A stretch of DNA of 36,636 bases. Source: Clostridiaceae bacterium (lineage in GTDB: Bacteria; Bacillota; Clostridia; Peptostreptococcales; Natronincolaceae). Numbering within the stretch: the first letter of the stretch is position 1; each line of letters opens with the position of its first letter. A program made the translations under genes and the position numbers. Below are positions 16,646-25,072 of the stretch, in pieces. The stretch covers positions 1 through 36,636 of the forward strand of contig JAFIFG010000095.1 in the NCBI GenBank assembly GCA_020832135.1, read 5' to 3'. The notes under the pieces were generated by a model. The model was not told where the DNA came from. It saw nothing but the letters and a program-made list of their open reading frames with translations, and searched no databases.

Positions 16646-17419
16646 ATGAGAATATTGGTTGTATCTAAAAGATCGTTGGCAATAGCATTGGTGGCTATTC
16701 TTCTTATCGTAACTTTAATAGTAGTATTTAGCTTGAGGAGTTTACCTACAGGAATAGCAGCAGTGTTTTCACCAGAGAGAAGACTGCCGATTTATAGTGT
16801 AGAAACAGAGGAAAAAAAGATAGCTATAAGTTTTGATGCGGCTTGGGGAGATGAATTTACAGATGATATCTTAGATACTTTAGATAAATATGATGTAAAG
16901 ACAACCTTTTTTTTGGTTGGGTTTTGGGTAGATAAATATCCTGATATGGTAAAGAAAATTCATGAAAGAGGCCATGAAATAGGAAATCACTCCTCAACTC
17001 ATCCTCATATGTCCAAGCTAAGTAAAGAACAAATTATACAGGAACTTAAAACAACAGAAAAAAAGATAGAAGATATAACAGGAGTCAGACCTACTGTATT
17101 TAGACCACCATTTGGAGATTACAACAATCTATTGGTTGATACTGCTTTAGAGGTAGGTTATCATACAATACAATGGGATGTTGACTCTTTAGATTGGAAG
17201 GAAATGGGTGTAAATCCTGTTGTAGATAGGGTATCAAGAAATATTAAAAATGGATCCATTGTTTTATTTCATAATAATGCAAAATACGTAGCTGAGTATT
17301 TACCGTTAGTGCTAGAAAGAGTACAACAGCAGGGATATGAAATTGTACCTATATCAGATCTTATTATGAAGGAAAATTATATTATGGATCCAGCAGGTCG
17401 TCAAAAGAAGGCCAACTAG
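16646..17419 (+). CDS. Sporulation-type polysaccharide deacetylase, PdaB-like
   Basis: A 257-residue membrane-anchored CE4 protein. The N-terminal anchor is residues 9-30; the deacetylase domain is about 55-245. Motif 1 is SFDAAWGDEF (F63-D64): the first Asp is kept but the second, metal-binding Asp is replaced by Ala, as PdaB-type proteins also deviate here. Motif 2 is H115-xxx-H119 (HSSTHPHM), motif 3 is RPPFGDYN, and later motifs are VDSLDW and LFHNN. PdaB is needed for spore cortex retention in Bacillus. AGGGGGGAT precedes the ATG. The altered first motif leaves it unclear whether it is catalytically active. Confidence 0.87.
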   Translation: MRILVVSKRSLAIALVAILLIVTLIVVFSLRSLPTGIAAVFSPERRLPIYSVETEEKKIAISFDAAWGDEFTDDILDTLDKYDVKTTFFLVGFWVDKYPDMVKKIHERGHEIGNHSSTHPHMSKLSKEQIIQELKTTEKKIEDITGVRPTVFRPPFGDYNNLLVDTALEVGYHTIQWDVDSLDWKEMGVNPVVDRVSRNIKNGSIVLFHNNAKYVAEYLPLVLERVQQQGYEIVPISDLIMKENYIMDPAGRQKKAN

Positions 17420-17440
17420 TTCTAACATTCACATACATAA

Positions 17441-17504
17441 TTTGCTCATCAAATACAAAATATATTACTACTGTGAAGAAGTGCGTTAAGAGGAGATGAG
17501 CAAA
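17441..17504 (+). repeat. Inverted repeat enclosing the leader of the MurE-like gene
   Basis: TTTGCTCATC (17441-17450) is an exact reverse complement of 17495-17504, the bases between the ribosome binding site and the start codon. The 10-base-pair stem has a 44-base loop. If formed in mRNA, it could hinder initiation. Confidence 0.45.
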
Positions 17505-18991
17505 TGATCATTGACAACATAGAAATTAAAGGTGTTACCTGTGACTCAAGAAAAGTAAAAAAGGGATATGCTTTTGTGGCCTTAAAGGGTGAAGAAAGTG
17601 ACGGAAATAATTTTATTGATAAGGCCATAGAAAACGGTGCCTCTATTATTTTTACAGAAAATAGAATACCAAAAGAAGTTATGGTAAAGCAAGTGGAGGA
17701 TGCAAGAAAAACTTTGGCTGAGCTTTGCAATGCATTTTATGACTTTCCTTCTGAGAAATTGAAAATAATAGGAGTAACAGGTACAAACGGAAAAACCACC
17801 ACTACACATCTTATTTATCAAATGCTAAGAGATTATGGCATTTCTACAGGACTTATTGGAACTCTAAATATAAAGATCAATGAGAAGGAATATGAAAGTC
17901 AGCTTACTACACCAGATGCAGAAGTAACCTATAGTTATCTTCATAAAATGCATCAGGAGGGTGTAGAGGTTGTAGTAATGGAGGTTTCTTCTCATGGCTT
18001 AAAAAGTCATCGAGTTCATGGAATAGAATTTGATATCGCTATACACACCAATGTTGAGAAGGATCATTTGAATTTTCATAAGACTGTAGAGGATTATATA
18101 GCATCAAAGAAAAAATTGTTTGCTAATTTGGCATCAGGAAAATTTGCCATTATGAACTTGGATGATGAAAATGCACTTAAATTGTTGGACAACAATAAAC
18201 CTATTGTTGTTATTACCTATGGGCTAAGAGCACGATCAACCATAACAGCCTCTAGTATTGATACTGATTTTAACACTTCCTTTACTTATTGCCTCCAAAG
18301 AGGGATTACCACTTTATCAGGGGTAGAAATTGAAGCCTTTGAATACCCTATAAATTTGAATCTATTGGGCAAACACAATATATATAATACCTTAGCAGCT
18401 GTTACCTGCGGACTTCTTTTAGATGTACCTATTCAGAGGTTAGCAAAGTCTTTAAGAAATTTTATAGCTGTGCCTCGGAGAATGGAAATCATCCATAAAG
18501 GCGAATATACCATCATTGATGACTTTTGTCATAATCCAGCCAGTTATGAAACAGTTTTTGAAAGTATACAAAGTATGCAATATAGAAATCTACATATTGT
18601 TAATGCAATCAGAGGTAATAGAGGTATAGAAGTAAACTATGAAATCGCAGAAGCTTTAAGACAATGGCATCCTATTTTAAAGCCTAAAAGCCTAATACTT
18701 ACTTCAAGCTCTGAGTTTGTAGGTGAGCAAGATAAGGTAAAGAGGAGAGAACGAGATATTTTTATTGAAGTTTTAAGTAGAGATAATATTAGTTTTATGT
18801 ATGAAGAAGAATTGACCAAAAGTTTAGAGGCTGTAATAGATAGGCTAGAAAAAGATGATATATTATTGCTTCTAGGTGCTCAAGGCATGGATCCCGCAGC
18901 TGAAATCTTTCTTAAGATGATGGAAAGTCTTAGCAGGTTACCATACATAGAGGCAACTCACTATAATAATAGAGAAATATCTAGACATTAA
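17504..18991 (+). CDS. Divergent MurE-like Mur ligase
   Basis: A 495-residue ATP-dependent amide ligase most like UDP-MurNAc-tripeptide synthetase. Present are the N-terminal UDP-MurNAc-binding domain (CDSRKVKKGYAFVALKG), P-loop GTNGKTT at 93-99, TTPD at 135-138, EVSSHGL at 160-166, DHLNFH and the lysine that is normally carbamylated (K202 in YIASKKKLF). The third domain is odd: the usual D-Y-A-H-N/T-P is D340-F-C-H-N-P, and the DNPR-type motif that selects diaminopimelate is missing, replaced around SSSEFVGEQD. It may be a second, specialised MurE paralogue. AGGAG precedes ATG 17504. The gene lies 84 bases after the PdaB-like gene. Confidence 0.85.
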   Translation: MIIDNIEIKGVTCDSRKVKKGYAFVALKGEESDGNNFIDKAIENGASIIFTENRIPKEVMVKQVEDARKTLAELCNAFYDFPSEKLKIIGVTGTNGKTTTTHLIYQMLRDYGISTGLIGTLNIKINEKEYESQLTTPDAEVTYSYLHKMHQEGVEVVVMEVSSHGLKSHRVHGIEFDIAIHTNVEKDHLNFHKTVEDYIASKKKLFANLASGKFAIMNLDDENALKLLDNNKPIVVITYGLRARSTITASSIDTDFNTSFTYCLQRGITTLSGVEIEAFEYPINLNLLGKHNIYNTLAAVTCGLLLDVPIQRLAKSLRNFIAVPRRMEIIHKGEYTIIDDFCHNPASYETVFESIQSMQYRNLHIVNAIRGNRGIEVNYEIAEALRQWHPILKPKSLILTSSSEFVGEQDKVKRRERDIFIEVLSRDNISFMYEEELTKSLEAVIDRLEKDDILLLLGAQGMDPAAEIFLKMMESLSRLPYIEATHYNNREISRH

Positions 18992-19101
18992 ATATTTTTA
19001 TAAAAGTTTTATTTTAAAGACATAATATTGTGACTACATGAATAAAAATGATTATAGATCGTCCAAAAACAAACATAAGAATAGAAGGGGGATGCAATAT
19101 T

Positions 19102-19785
19102 ATGTCACAGGAACTAATGAACACAAATACTGTTATTTTGGTGGGAACAATTTACGGTGAACGAGAGTTTAGTCATGAAATTTACGGAGAGGGCTTTTAT
19201 TTATATACTTTAGAGATTCCACGTCTCAGTGATTCAAGTGACTATTTACCTATAACTGTTTCTGAAAGGCTTTTAGTGGATTTGGATTTAAAGGCTGGAG
19301 CAATGGTGAAGGTAGAAGGACAACTAAGATCCTACAACAAGTTTATTAATGGGAATAATAAATTAGTCTTAACTATATTCGCAAGAGATATTGGTGAGAT
19401 AGACATAGAGTCAGAGGAAGTAAAAAATCCAAATCAAATCTATTTAGATGGATATATTTGCAAATCTCCTATCTATAGAGAGACACCCTTCGGAAGGGAA
19501 ATAACAGATCTATTGATAGCAGTCAATAGACCTTATAATAAATCCGATTACATACCCTGTATTGCTTGGGGTAGAAATGCTAGATTTTCTTCTAAATTAG
19601 AGGTTGGAGAGCATATTCGTACTTGGGGTCGAATACAAAGTCGTCAATACCAAAAGAAACTACAGGATGGTACACTAATAAATAGAACTGCCTATGAAGT
19701 CTCTGTTTCAAAGATGGAAAAAGTCGAGGGTGAAAAAGAGCAGGCGGAAAAAGAGAACACAGAAAAAGAGACAGTAGAAGCTTAA
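19102..19785 (+). CDS. SSB-like protein with two OB folds
   Basis: A 227-residue protein built of two tandem OB-fold repeats, about residues 8-100 (NTVILVGTIYGEREFSHE, VKVEGQLRSYNKF) and 108-205 (NQIYLDGYICKSPIYRE, IPCIAWGRNARFSSKLEVGE, IRTWGRIQSRQYQKK). The second repeat carries the SSB/PriB-type pattern for single-strand DNA binding. The tail is a Glu/Lys-rich stretch without the usual SSB tip DDDIPF, so it is unlikely to be the housekeeping SSB. The frame extends up to 19048, but ATG 19102 has the AAGGGGGAT site. Similar two-domain proteins occur in Clostridia with no firm function. Confidence 0.78.
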   Translation: MSQELMNTNTVILVGTIYGEREFSHEIYGEGFYLYTLEIPRLSDSSDYLPITVSERLLVDLDLKAGAMVKVEGQLRSYNKFINGNNKLVLTIFARDIGEIDIESEEVKNPNQIYLDGYICKSPIYRETPFGREITDLLIAVNRPYNKSDYIPCIAWGRNARFSSKLEVGEHIRTWGRIQSRQYQKKLQDGTLINRTAYEVSVSKMEKVEGEKEQAEKENTEKETVEA

Positions 19786-19788
19786 AGG

Positions 19789-19824
19789 AAAAGCAGTAGC
19801 CAGTGAAGGCTACTGCTTTTAGTA
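19789..19824 (+). terminator. Terminator after the SSB-like gene
   Basis: A 13-base-pair hairpin (arms 19789-19801 and 19808-19820, six-base loop) ends in a T-run. Confidence 0.82.
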
Positions 19825-19963
19825 ATTATATAGGAAAATATATTGGCTTAAGTAATCGTACAATGGCTACATACTCCTTGGTATTTTTTATTTTTCCCTC
19901 TATATTTATCGTATTGTTGGGACCCGCGGTAATACAAATTATTGAAAATATGAGGTAAGACAT

Positions 19964-20179
19964 ATGAAGTACTGTATAGTAGCTAAGAAAAAAATAATGA
20001 AATCATCATTTTTAGATGAAGAGAAGAAGATCATACACATAGCAGAAAACCTAACACCAGAATCAAGAGCTTCCTGTAAAAATGCTAAGTATGTATTGGA
20101 ATTGAAGGCAGGCATTATTACTGAAAAAAGTTTAAAAATAAGAGATTATTTAGTCATACAAATACACAATTCACTCTGA
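19964..20179 (+). CDS. Small hypothetical protein, 71 residues
   Basis: I do not recognise this protein. It is a basic, soluble alpha/beta-like sequence with no membrane segment: a strand-like start (KYCIVAKKKIMKSSF), a middle helix (TPESRASCKNAKYVLELKAG) and a strand-like end (IRDYLVIQIHN). GAGGTAAG is spaced well for ATG 19964, and a clean terminator overlaps the stop codon. Both support it being a real gene. The 143 bases upstream show no convincing promoter. Confidence 0.55.
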   Translation: MKYCIVAKKKIMKSSFLDEEKKIIHIAENLTPESRASCKNAKYVLELKAGIITEKSLKIRDYLVIQIHNSL

Positions 20180-20202
20180 TACACCTTTATGGTGTATTTT
20201 TT
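20179..20202 (+). terminator. Terminator after the 71-residue gene
   Basis: Seven-base-pair hairpin (arms 20179-20185 and 20191-20197) followed by a T-run. Confidence 0.75.
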
Positions 20203-20275
20203 GTTGATAATGAAAATGAACTTTCCATAGGCAGTTGGAAACACATATAGAACTGTGATATAGTATAAAAAGATT

Positions 20276-20304
20276 TTAATATTTTAAAGAAAACAGGCTA
20301 TAAT
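20276..20304 (+). promoter_or_regulatory. Candidate promoter for the second MATE gene
   Basis: TTAATA (20276-20281), a 17-base spacer and perfect TATAAT (20299-20304), 25 bases before the TTG start. Confidence 0.45.
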
Positions 20305-20328
20305 TTACTTTGCAGGAGGATTTATAAA

Positions 20329-21663
20329 TTGAAAATTAATAATATTTCTAAACAAATAATCATTCTTGCATGGCCAGTTATATTAGAAATGATGATGCAT
20401 ACATTGGTGTGGACGGCGGATACCGCAATGGTGGGGAGATTGACACCAGCTGCTATTTCTGCCGTTAGCCTTGGAGCTAATATCATGTTCACCGTAGGGA
20501 ATATCTTTGCAGCTTTAGGTATAGGTGCCACTGCCATTGTAGCTAGATATATAGGAGCAGGAGAAAGGGAAAAAGCAGAATATATAGGTGTCCAATCTTT
20601 ATCATTAGGTATTTTAGTAGGTATTTTAGGAATTCTATTTGCAAATCCTATCTTTTCAGTTATTGTTGATGACCCAGAGGTAATTATTCTAGGAACGGAA
20701 TACCTACGTATTGTACTTATAGGTGTTATATTCTTTATTCCCCTTATGATAGGGAACTCTATTTTAAGAGGAGCAGGAAATACAGTAATTCCCCTAGTAT
20801 CGGCTATTATTGCAAATAGTTTTAATATAATAGGGGATTATGTATTGATATTTGGGAAATTTGGCTTTCCTGAAATGGGGGTTAGAGGAGCGGCAATTGC
20901 CACTGGAGCGGCACAAATGGTAGGCTGTGCCGTCACTTTATTCTTTTTATTGAGGGGAAAGTCAGGTATACAGTTAAAATGGAGACATTTAGTAAAGCTA
21001 GACCTTAAAGCTGTAAAAGGTGTAGTGAATTTAAGTGTACCGGCAGGCTTTGAAATGCTAATGAATGAAGGGAGTAGGTTACTTTCTACCCTTTGGATAG
21101 CTCAATTAGGCACCATTGCCTATGCTGCCCACTCCTTGACGGTGGCGGCAGAATCTCTATCTTTTATGCCGGGGTTTGGATTTTCTATTGCCGCTACAAC
21201 TTTGGTGGGGCAAAATCTAGGAAATAATAAACCAGAGGATGCTGATGAAAGTGCTAAAAAATCAACCTTATATGCCTCTGTACTCATGGGGGGAGTGGGC
21301 ATTGCCTTTTTTATGATGCCATATGCTATTATGGGACTTTTTAGCACACATCAAGAAACCGTGGCTTTAGCGGCCATATGCTTGAGAATAGGAGCCTTTG
21401 AGCAAATTCCAATGGGCATTGCTCTCGTGATGTCGGGAGCATTAAAAGGTGCAGGAGATACAAAGGGACCCTTTAAGATCTCTTTAATTACTAATTTAGT
21501 TGTTAGGCTTCCCCTTATCTATTTGATTGTCTTTGTATTTAAGCTACACATTGGCTATGTGTGGGGGGCTACAGTATTGCAATATACAGTTGAAGCACTA
21601 TTAATGTATATTAGGTATAAAAGAGACAAATGGAAGACCATAGACCTTCAATTGGAAAATTGA
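20329..21663 (+). CDS. MATE family efflux transporter, NorM-like
   Basis: A 444-residue, 12-helix antiporter. Signature stretches are ILAWPVILEMMMHTLVWTAD with TAMVGRL, then GATAIVARYIGAGE, and in the second half ATTLVGQNLGNNKPEDA and GALKGAGDTKGP. The DTAMVG-like pattern is typical of NorM/YeeO-type pumps, while the MATE gene at 13500 is MepA-like. It starts at TTG 20329, decided by GCAGGAGGA eight bases upstream. It lies alone upstream of the cobalamin riboswitch. Substrate is unknown. Confidence 0.93.
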   Translation: MKINNISKQIIILAWPVILEMMMHTLVWTADTAMVGRLTPAAISAVSLGANIMFTVGNIFAALGIGATAIVARYIGAGEREKAEYIGVQSLSLGILVGILGILFANPIFSVIVDDPEVIILGTEYLRIVLIGVIFFIPLMIGNSILRGAGNTVIPLVSAIIANSFNIIGDYVLIFGKFGFPEMGVRGAAIATGAAQMVGCAVTLFFLLRGKSGIQLKWRHLVKLDLKAVKGVVNLSVPAGFEMLMNEGSRLLSTLWIAQLGTIAYAAHSLTVAAESLSFMPGFGFSIAATTLVGQNLGNNKPEDADESAKKSTLYASVLMGGVGIAFFMMPYAIMGLFSTHQETVALAAICLRIGAFEQIPMGIALVMSGALKGAGDTKGPFKISLITNLVVRLPLIYLIVFVFKLHIGYVWGATVLQYTVEALLMYIRYKRDKWKTIDLQLEN

Positions 21664-21684
21664 TATAAAAACATTGTCAATATA

Positions 21685-21713
21685 TTGACTAATTTAGAGA
21701 AATGTTGTAATCT
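21685..21713 (+). promoter_or_regulatory. Candidate promoter of the cobalamin riboswitch transcript
   Basis: TTGACT (21685-21690) with TAATCT (21708-21713) after 17 bases, or TGTAAT overlapping at a shorter spacing. The position, about 40 bases before the riboswitch, is right. The -10 match is modest. Confidence 0.4.
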
Positions 21714-21744
21714 ATCTGTAGGTAGAACATATGACAATTAAAAA

Positions 21745-21915
21745 CAACAAAGATAATAGGTGCCCTTAGGGGAGAATAGGGAATGAAGTGTGAGTCTTCA
21801 GCGGTCCCACCACTGTAATGGAGAGTATTGTTGCAAATGCCACTGGACAAATTGTTTGGGAAGGTGCAAGAATATGTAGATCCTAAGCCAGGAGACCTGC
21901 CTATATATCTTTTGA
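21745..21915 (+). ncRNA. Cobalamin riboswitch
   Basis: The B12 box GCCAGGAGACCTGCC is at 21887-21901. Upstream are the other conserved parts in order: the AATAGGTGCCC-like 5' segment near 21755-21765, the GGGAATGAAGTGTGA... region near 21779, the GCGGTCCCACCACTGTAA segment near 21799-21817, and ATGCCACTGG near 21837. The downstream terminator indicates transcriptional control, with bound adenosylcobalamin favouring termination. It controls cobT. Confidence 0.95.
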
Positions 21916-21929
21916 AGTTGGACGATGGA

Positions 21930-21977
21930 AAAGTCCACAGTTTCTTTATTATGTAAAGAAACTGTGGACTTTTTTAT
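21930..21977 (+). terminator. Riboswitch-controlled terminator before cobT
   Basis: A 19-base-pair perfect hairpin (arms 21930-21948 and 21954-21972) followed by T-run. It is the expression platform of the cobalamin riboswitch. Confidence 0.9.
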
Positions 21978-22001
21978 TTTATAAAGAAAGGGGAAAAGAA
22001 T

Positions 22002-23051
22002 ATGGAGTTATTAAAGACTACAATTGAAAAGATTCAAGATTTAGACCAAGAGGTAATGGACAAGGCTAGAAGTAGGGTGGATCAATTGATCAAGCCCCCT
22101 AAAAGTTTAGGAAGGCTTGAGGATTTGGCAGTGCAATTGGCTGGGATTAGAAGAGAGATTAAGCCTAGGGTAGACAAAAAAGCCATTATTGTTATGGCGG
22201 GGGATCATGGTGTATGTGATGAAGGGGTTGCACCTAATCCTCAAGTGGTTACAGTATTACAAACCTTGAACTTTCCAAAGGGGGTTACTGGAGTATGTAC
22301 ATTGGCAAAGGTAACAAATGCTGAAGTGGTGACAGTGGACATAGGAATTAAAGAGGATATTGACCCTAATGCCGGTGTGATTATAAAAAAAATAAAGTAT
22401 GGTACAGATAATATGGCACAAGGGGCTGCCATGACGAGGGATGAAGCCATAAAAGCTCTTGAGGTGGGTATAGAGGTTGCTAATGAAAAAATAAAAGAAG
22501 GGGTTACATTATTGGGCACGGGGGAGATGGGTATAGGTAACACCACCGCCAGTACTGCTATTCTTTCCGTTATAGGAGATATACCTCCTAGTGAAATCAC
22601 CGGTAGGGGTGCAGGACTTTCTCAAGAAGGAATACTACATAAGGTAAAGGTGATAGAAAAAGCTATTGAAGTCAATAAACCTAATCCACAAGATGGTATT
22701 GATGTCCTGTCTAAAGTAGGAGGACTAGAAATAGCAGGAATGGCGGGAGTCATGCTGACGGCCGCTGCCAATAAAATACCAGTGGTGGTAGATGGATACA
22801 TATCAACAGCTGCTGCCCTCATAGCAGTGACTATAGAACCAAAGGTTAAAGATTATTTAATTCCTTCCCATGCGTCACTGGAGCCGGGAGGCAAGAGGGG
22901 ATCTGAATTATTAGGTATAAAACCTATGATTCATATGGATATGTGTCTAGGGGAAGGATCAGGAGCAGCCTTGGCATTTGCTATTATAGAAGCTGCATGT
23001 AATATGATGAACGATATGATTACATTTGAAGAGGCAGGAATTTCTATTTAA
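22002..23051 (+). CDS. cobT: Nicotinate-nucleotide--dimethylbenzimidazole phosphoribosyltransferase
   Basis: A 349-residue enzyme that makes the alpha-ribazole phosphate of the lower ligand of cobalamin. Signature regions: RVDQLIKPPKSLGRLEDLA, MAGDHGVCDEGVAPNPQ, GEMGIGNTTASTAIL, and SLEPGGKRGSELLGIKP. E318 in LGEGSGA corresponds to the catalytic Glu317 of the Salmonella enzyme. AAAGGGG precedes the ATG. It stands alone after a cobalamin riboswitch, with its own terminator and no other cob genes, suggesting a role in salvage or remodelling of corrinoids, or a cobalamin pathway encoded elsewhere. Confidence 0.97.
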   Translation: MELLKTTIEKIQDLDQEVMDKARSRVDQLIKPPKSLGRLEDLAVQLAGIRREIKPRVDKKAIIVMAGDHGVCDEGVAPNPQVVTVLQTLNFPKGVTGVCTLAKVTNAEVVTVDIGIKEDIDPNAGVIIKKIKYGTDNMAQGAAMTRDEAIKALEVGIEVANEKIKEGVTLLGTGEMGIGNTTASTAILSVIGDIPPSEITGRGAGLSQEGILHKVKVIEKAIEVNKPNPQDGIDVLSKVGGLEIAGMAGVMLTAAANKIPVVVDGYISTAAALIAVTIEPKVKDYLIPSHASLEPGGKRGSELLGIKPMIHMDMCLGEGSGAALAFAIIEAACNMMNDMITFEEAGISI

Positions 23052-23080
23052 ACTTCGGGTTTTAAACCCGAAGTTTTTTT
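23051..23080 (+). terminator. Terminator after cobT
   Basis: GC-containing 12-base-pair hairpin (arms 23051-23062 and 23064-23075) with a T-run, starting at the stop codon. Confidence 0.9.
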
Positions 23081-23161
23081 GTGGCTAAAACCAAGTACTT
23101 ATAATATAATGAAATAGTGATGAAGAATAGACTTGTTATAGATACAGTAAGAGGTGATGGA

Positions 23162-23860
23162 ATGAAGGTATTAGAGGCAAAGGATATTTGTTACAGTTAC
23201 AAGGAACATGAGGTATTAAAGGAAGTAAATTTCCATATAAATAAGGGAGAAATTGTAGGTTTATTAGGCTCAAATGGTGCAGGAAAGTCTACTCTCCTGT
23301 CTATATGTGCTACACTTTTAAAACCATCTAAAGGAAACATTACTTATAACACAACAGATAAGATAGGGTTTGTGCCACAAGAAATTGCTCTATATGATAA
23401 TATGACAGCTAAAGAAAACCTGGAGTTTTTTAGTAAATTATATGGTTTAAAGAGCAAAGAAATAAAGGAGAAAATAGAAAAGGTAGCTAATATGGTGGAA
23501 ATTTCATTAAGGGATAAAAAGAAGGTGAAGCAGTTATCCGGAGGAATGCAACGAAGAGTTAATATAGCTATTGCATTGCTAAATAATCCAGAAATTTTAA
23601 TCATGGATGAACCAACAGTAGGCATAGATATACAATCTAGAAAATATATATTAAATGTTATGAAGACATTAAATAGGGAAGGTGTATCTATTCTATATTC
23701 TTCTCATTATACAGATGAAATCTATAGTCTTTGTTCTAGACTCTTAATATTAAGGGAGGGCATTATTGTAGCCAATAAAGTGAAGGAGGACCTTACCTAT
23801 AGAGATCAAACTTCTATAGGTGGTTTTGAAGAGGAAATAATGAAATTTATGTTTAGCTAA
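23162..23860 (+). CDS. ABC transporter ATP-binding protein (ABC-2 export system)
   Basis: A 232-residue ATPase. Walker A is GSNGAGKST at 36-44, the signature LSGGMQ at 125-130, Walker B ILIMDEP around 145-151, and the H-loop SSHYTDE. It resembles CcmA/DRA-type ATPases that pair with ABC-2 exporters. The open frame begins at 23117, but ATG 23162 follows GAGGTGAT and gives the normal start MKVLEAKDICYSY. It heads a four-gene cluster with a lipoprotein and two ABC-2 permeases, so the three likely form one exporter. Confidence 0.95.
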   Translation: MKVLEAKDICYSYKEHEVLKEVNFHINKGEIVGLLGSNGAGKSTLLSICATLLKPSKGNITYNTTDKIGFVPQEIALYDNMTAKENLEFFSKLYGLKSKEIKEKIEKVANMVEISLRDKKKVKQLSGGMQRRVNIAIALLNNPEILIMDEPTVGIDIQSRKYILNVMKTLNREGVSILYSSHYTDEIYSLCSRLLILREGIIVANKVKEDLTYRDQTSIGGFEEEIMKFMFS

Positions 23861-23940
23861 AATACTGCTATATAGACATCCGTAAGGAAATATGTTACTA
23901 TATGGTGGTATTTAATAAAGTCAATAGGGGGACAAAAATA

Positions 23941-25008
23941 ATGAATAAAAAAAGAGTATTAATACTTTTTTTAGTGTTTGTCATGATAGCCTCAGTACTA
24001 ACTGCTTGTAGTAGTCCTAAAAGTGCTAGAGAAACACTAGAGGAGGCATTACTTAATGAAACAGAAATTAATACATCACAGTTTAAGGTAAGTTTTTCTC
24101 TAAATGTTGATGCATCTACTATGCAGGATCCACAGTTTGGATTTATTGCTAGCATGGTAAATAATGCAAGAATTACAGTAGAGGGTATGGCGGATGCAGA
24201 TGGTAAAAAGGCAAGTGCTCAAATAAGCCTTAGCTTTGGTGGCATGGCCTTTAATGGTGAGGTATATTATTTTGACAATAAGTTTGCCGTAAAACTGCCC
24301 TTCTTAGCACAGATCTTAGGAGATTCAAGTTTTGCTGAAAATTATATTGTAATGGATGCGGATGTATTTATGGAGGAACTTTCTCCTTACCAACAGCAGG
24401 TGGAGTATGAAGAAGAAGAAATACTTGAAGTATATAGAAAAATCATTACCACGAGTTTAGAGGTATTAAGTGACAATGCTATTGTAGATAAAGGACAACA
24501 GGATATTACAGTAGGTACTAAAAACCTCAAAGCAAGAGAAATAGAAATCGCTATTGATCAAGTTGAAATTAAGGCTCTCATAAAAAATCTTATGAGTATG
24601 CTAGAAGATGATCAATTTAGAGATATAGCATTTGATATAGTATCAACAATGGACCCATATATGACAAGAGAAGTATTTGATGGAGAAGTAAATAACATGT
24701 TGGAAGAAATAGAAGATTTCGATATGGATGAGATGTTTCAAGAGATGGGTAAAGTAATAGATATGGATAATTTCTATATTAAAAGTAATATCTATCTAGA
24801 CGATACCCCTTATGTTGTAAAATATATTTCTGAAATAGCTATAGGATTAAGAGAAGGGGAAGATTTTATCAATATTAGAGCAAAGGGAGAAGGAGATACA
24901 TGGAATATCAACCAATCTCTAGATATTGATACACCAGATATTCATGAAGGTAATAGCATTGACTTCTTTGATTTAGTGATGAGAATGATGTTTAATTCAT
25001 ACTTTTAA
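23941..25008 (+). CDS. Lipoprotein of unknown function linked to an ABC-2 exporter
   Basis: A 355-residue surface lipoprotein. The signal is KKRVLILFLVFVMIASVL with lipobox LTAC and Cys23. The mature part is acidic and beta-rich at first (SQFKVSFSLNVDAST, ASAQISLSFGGMAFNGEVYY), then helical with a very acidic stretch (LEEIEDFDMDEMFQEMGK). The layout resembles LolA/LppX-like lipid-binding lipoproteins, but I do not recognise the family and this fold guess is unproven. Start ATG 23941 follows AGGGGGACA; the frame is open upstream to 23902. It sits between the ATPase and the permeases, which suggests a role with that exporter. Confidence 0.8.
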   Translation: MNKKRVLILFLVFVMIASVLTACSSPKSARETLEEALLNETEINTSQFKVSFSLNVDASTMQDPQFGFIASMVNNARITVEGMADADGKKASAQISLSFGGMAFNGEVYYFDNKFAVKLPFLAQILGDSSFAENYIVMDADVFMEELSPYQQQVEYEEEEILEVYRKIITTSLEVLSDNAIVDKGQQDITVGTKNLKAREIEIAIDQVEIKALIKNLMSMLEDDQFRDIAFDIVSTMDPYMTREVFDGEVNNMLEEIEDFDMDEMFQEMGKVIDMDNFYIKSNIYLDDTPYVVKYISEIAIGLREGEDFINIRAKGEGDTWNINQSLDIDTPDIHEGNSIDFFDLVMRMMFNSYF

Positions 25009-25017
25009 TAAAAACTA

Positions 25018-25042
25018 GGGCTGGTTGCAAACCAGTCCTTTT
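25018..25042 (+). terminator. Weak hairpin between the lipoprotein and permease genes
   Basis: A nine-base-pair hairpin (arms 25018-25026 and 25030-25038) is followed by TTTT. It may lower expression of the two permeases relative to the ATPase and lipoprotein. Confidence 0.4.
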
Positions 25043-25072
25043 GACGATTTTAATGTAAACAGGGGGATGAAT

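Noticed and set aside
17461-17503. A possible terminator between the PdaB-like and MurE-like genes
   Set aside because: The only inverted repeat has a 44-base loop and no T-run, so it is not an intrinsic terminator.
19821-19963. GC-rich patch (GGGACCCGCGG) upstream of the 71-residue gene, considered as a regulatory RNA
   Set aside because: No convincing stem-loop, promoter or known riboswitch signature could be assembled around it.
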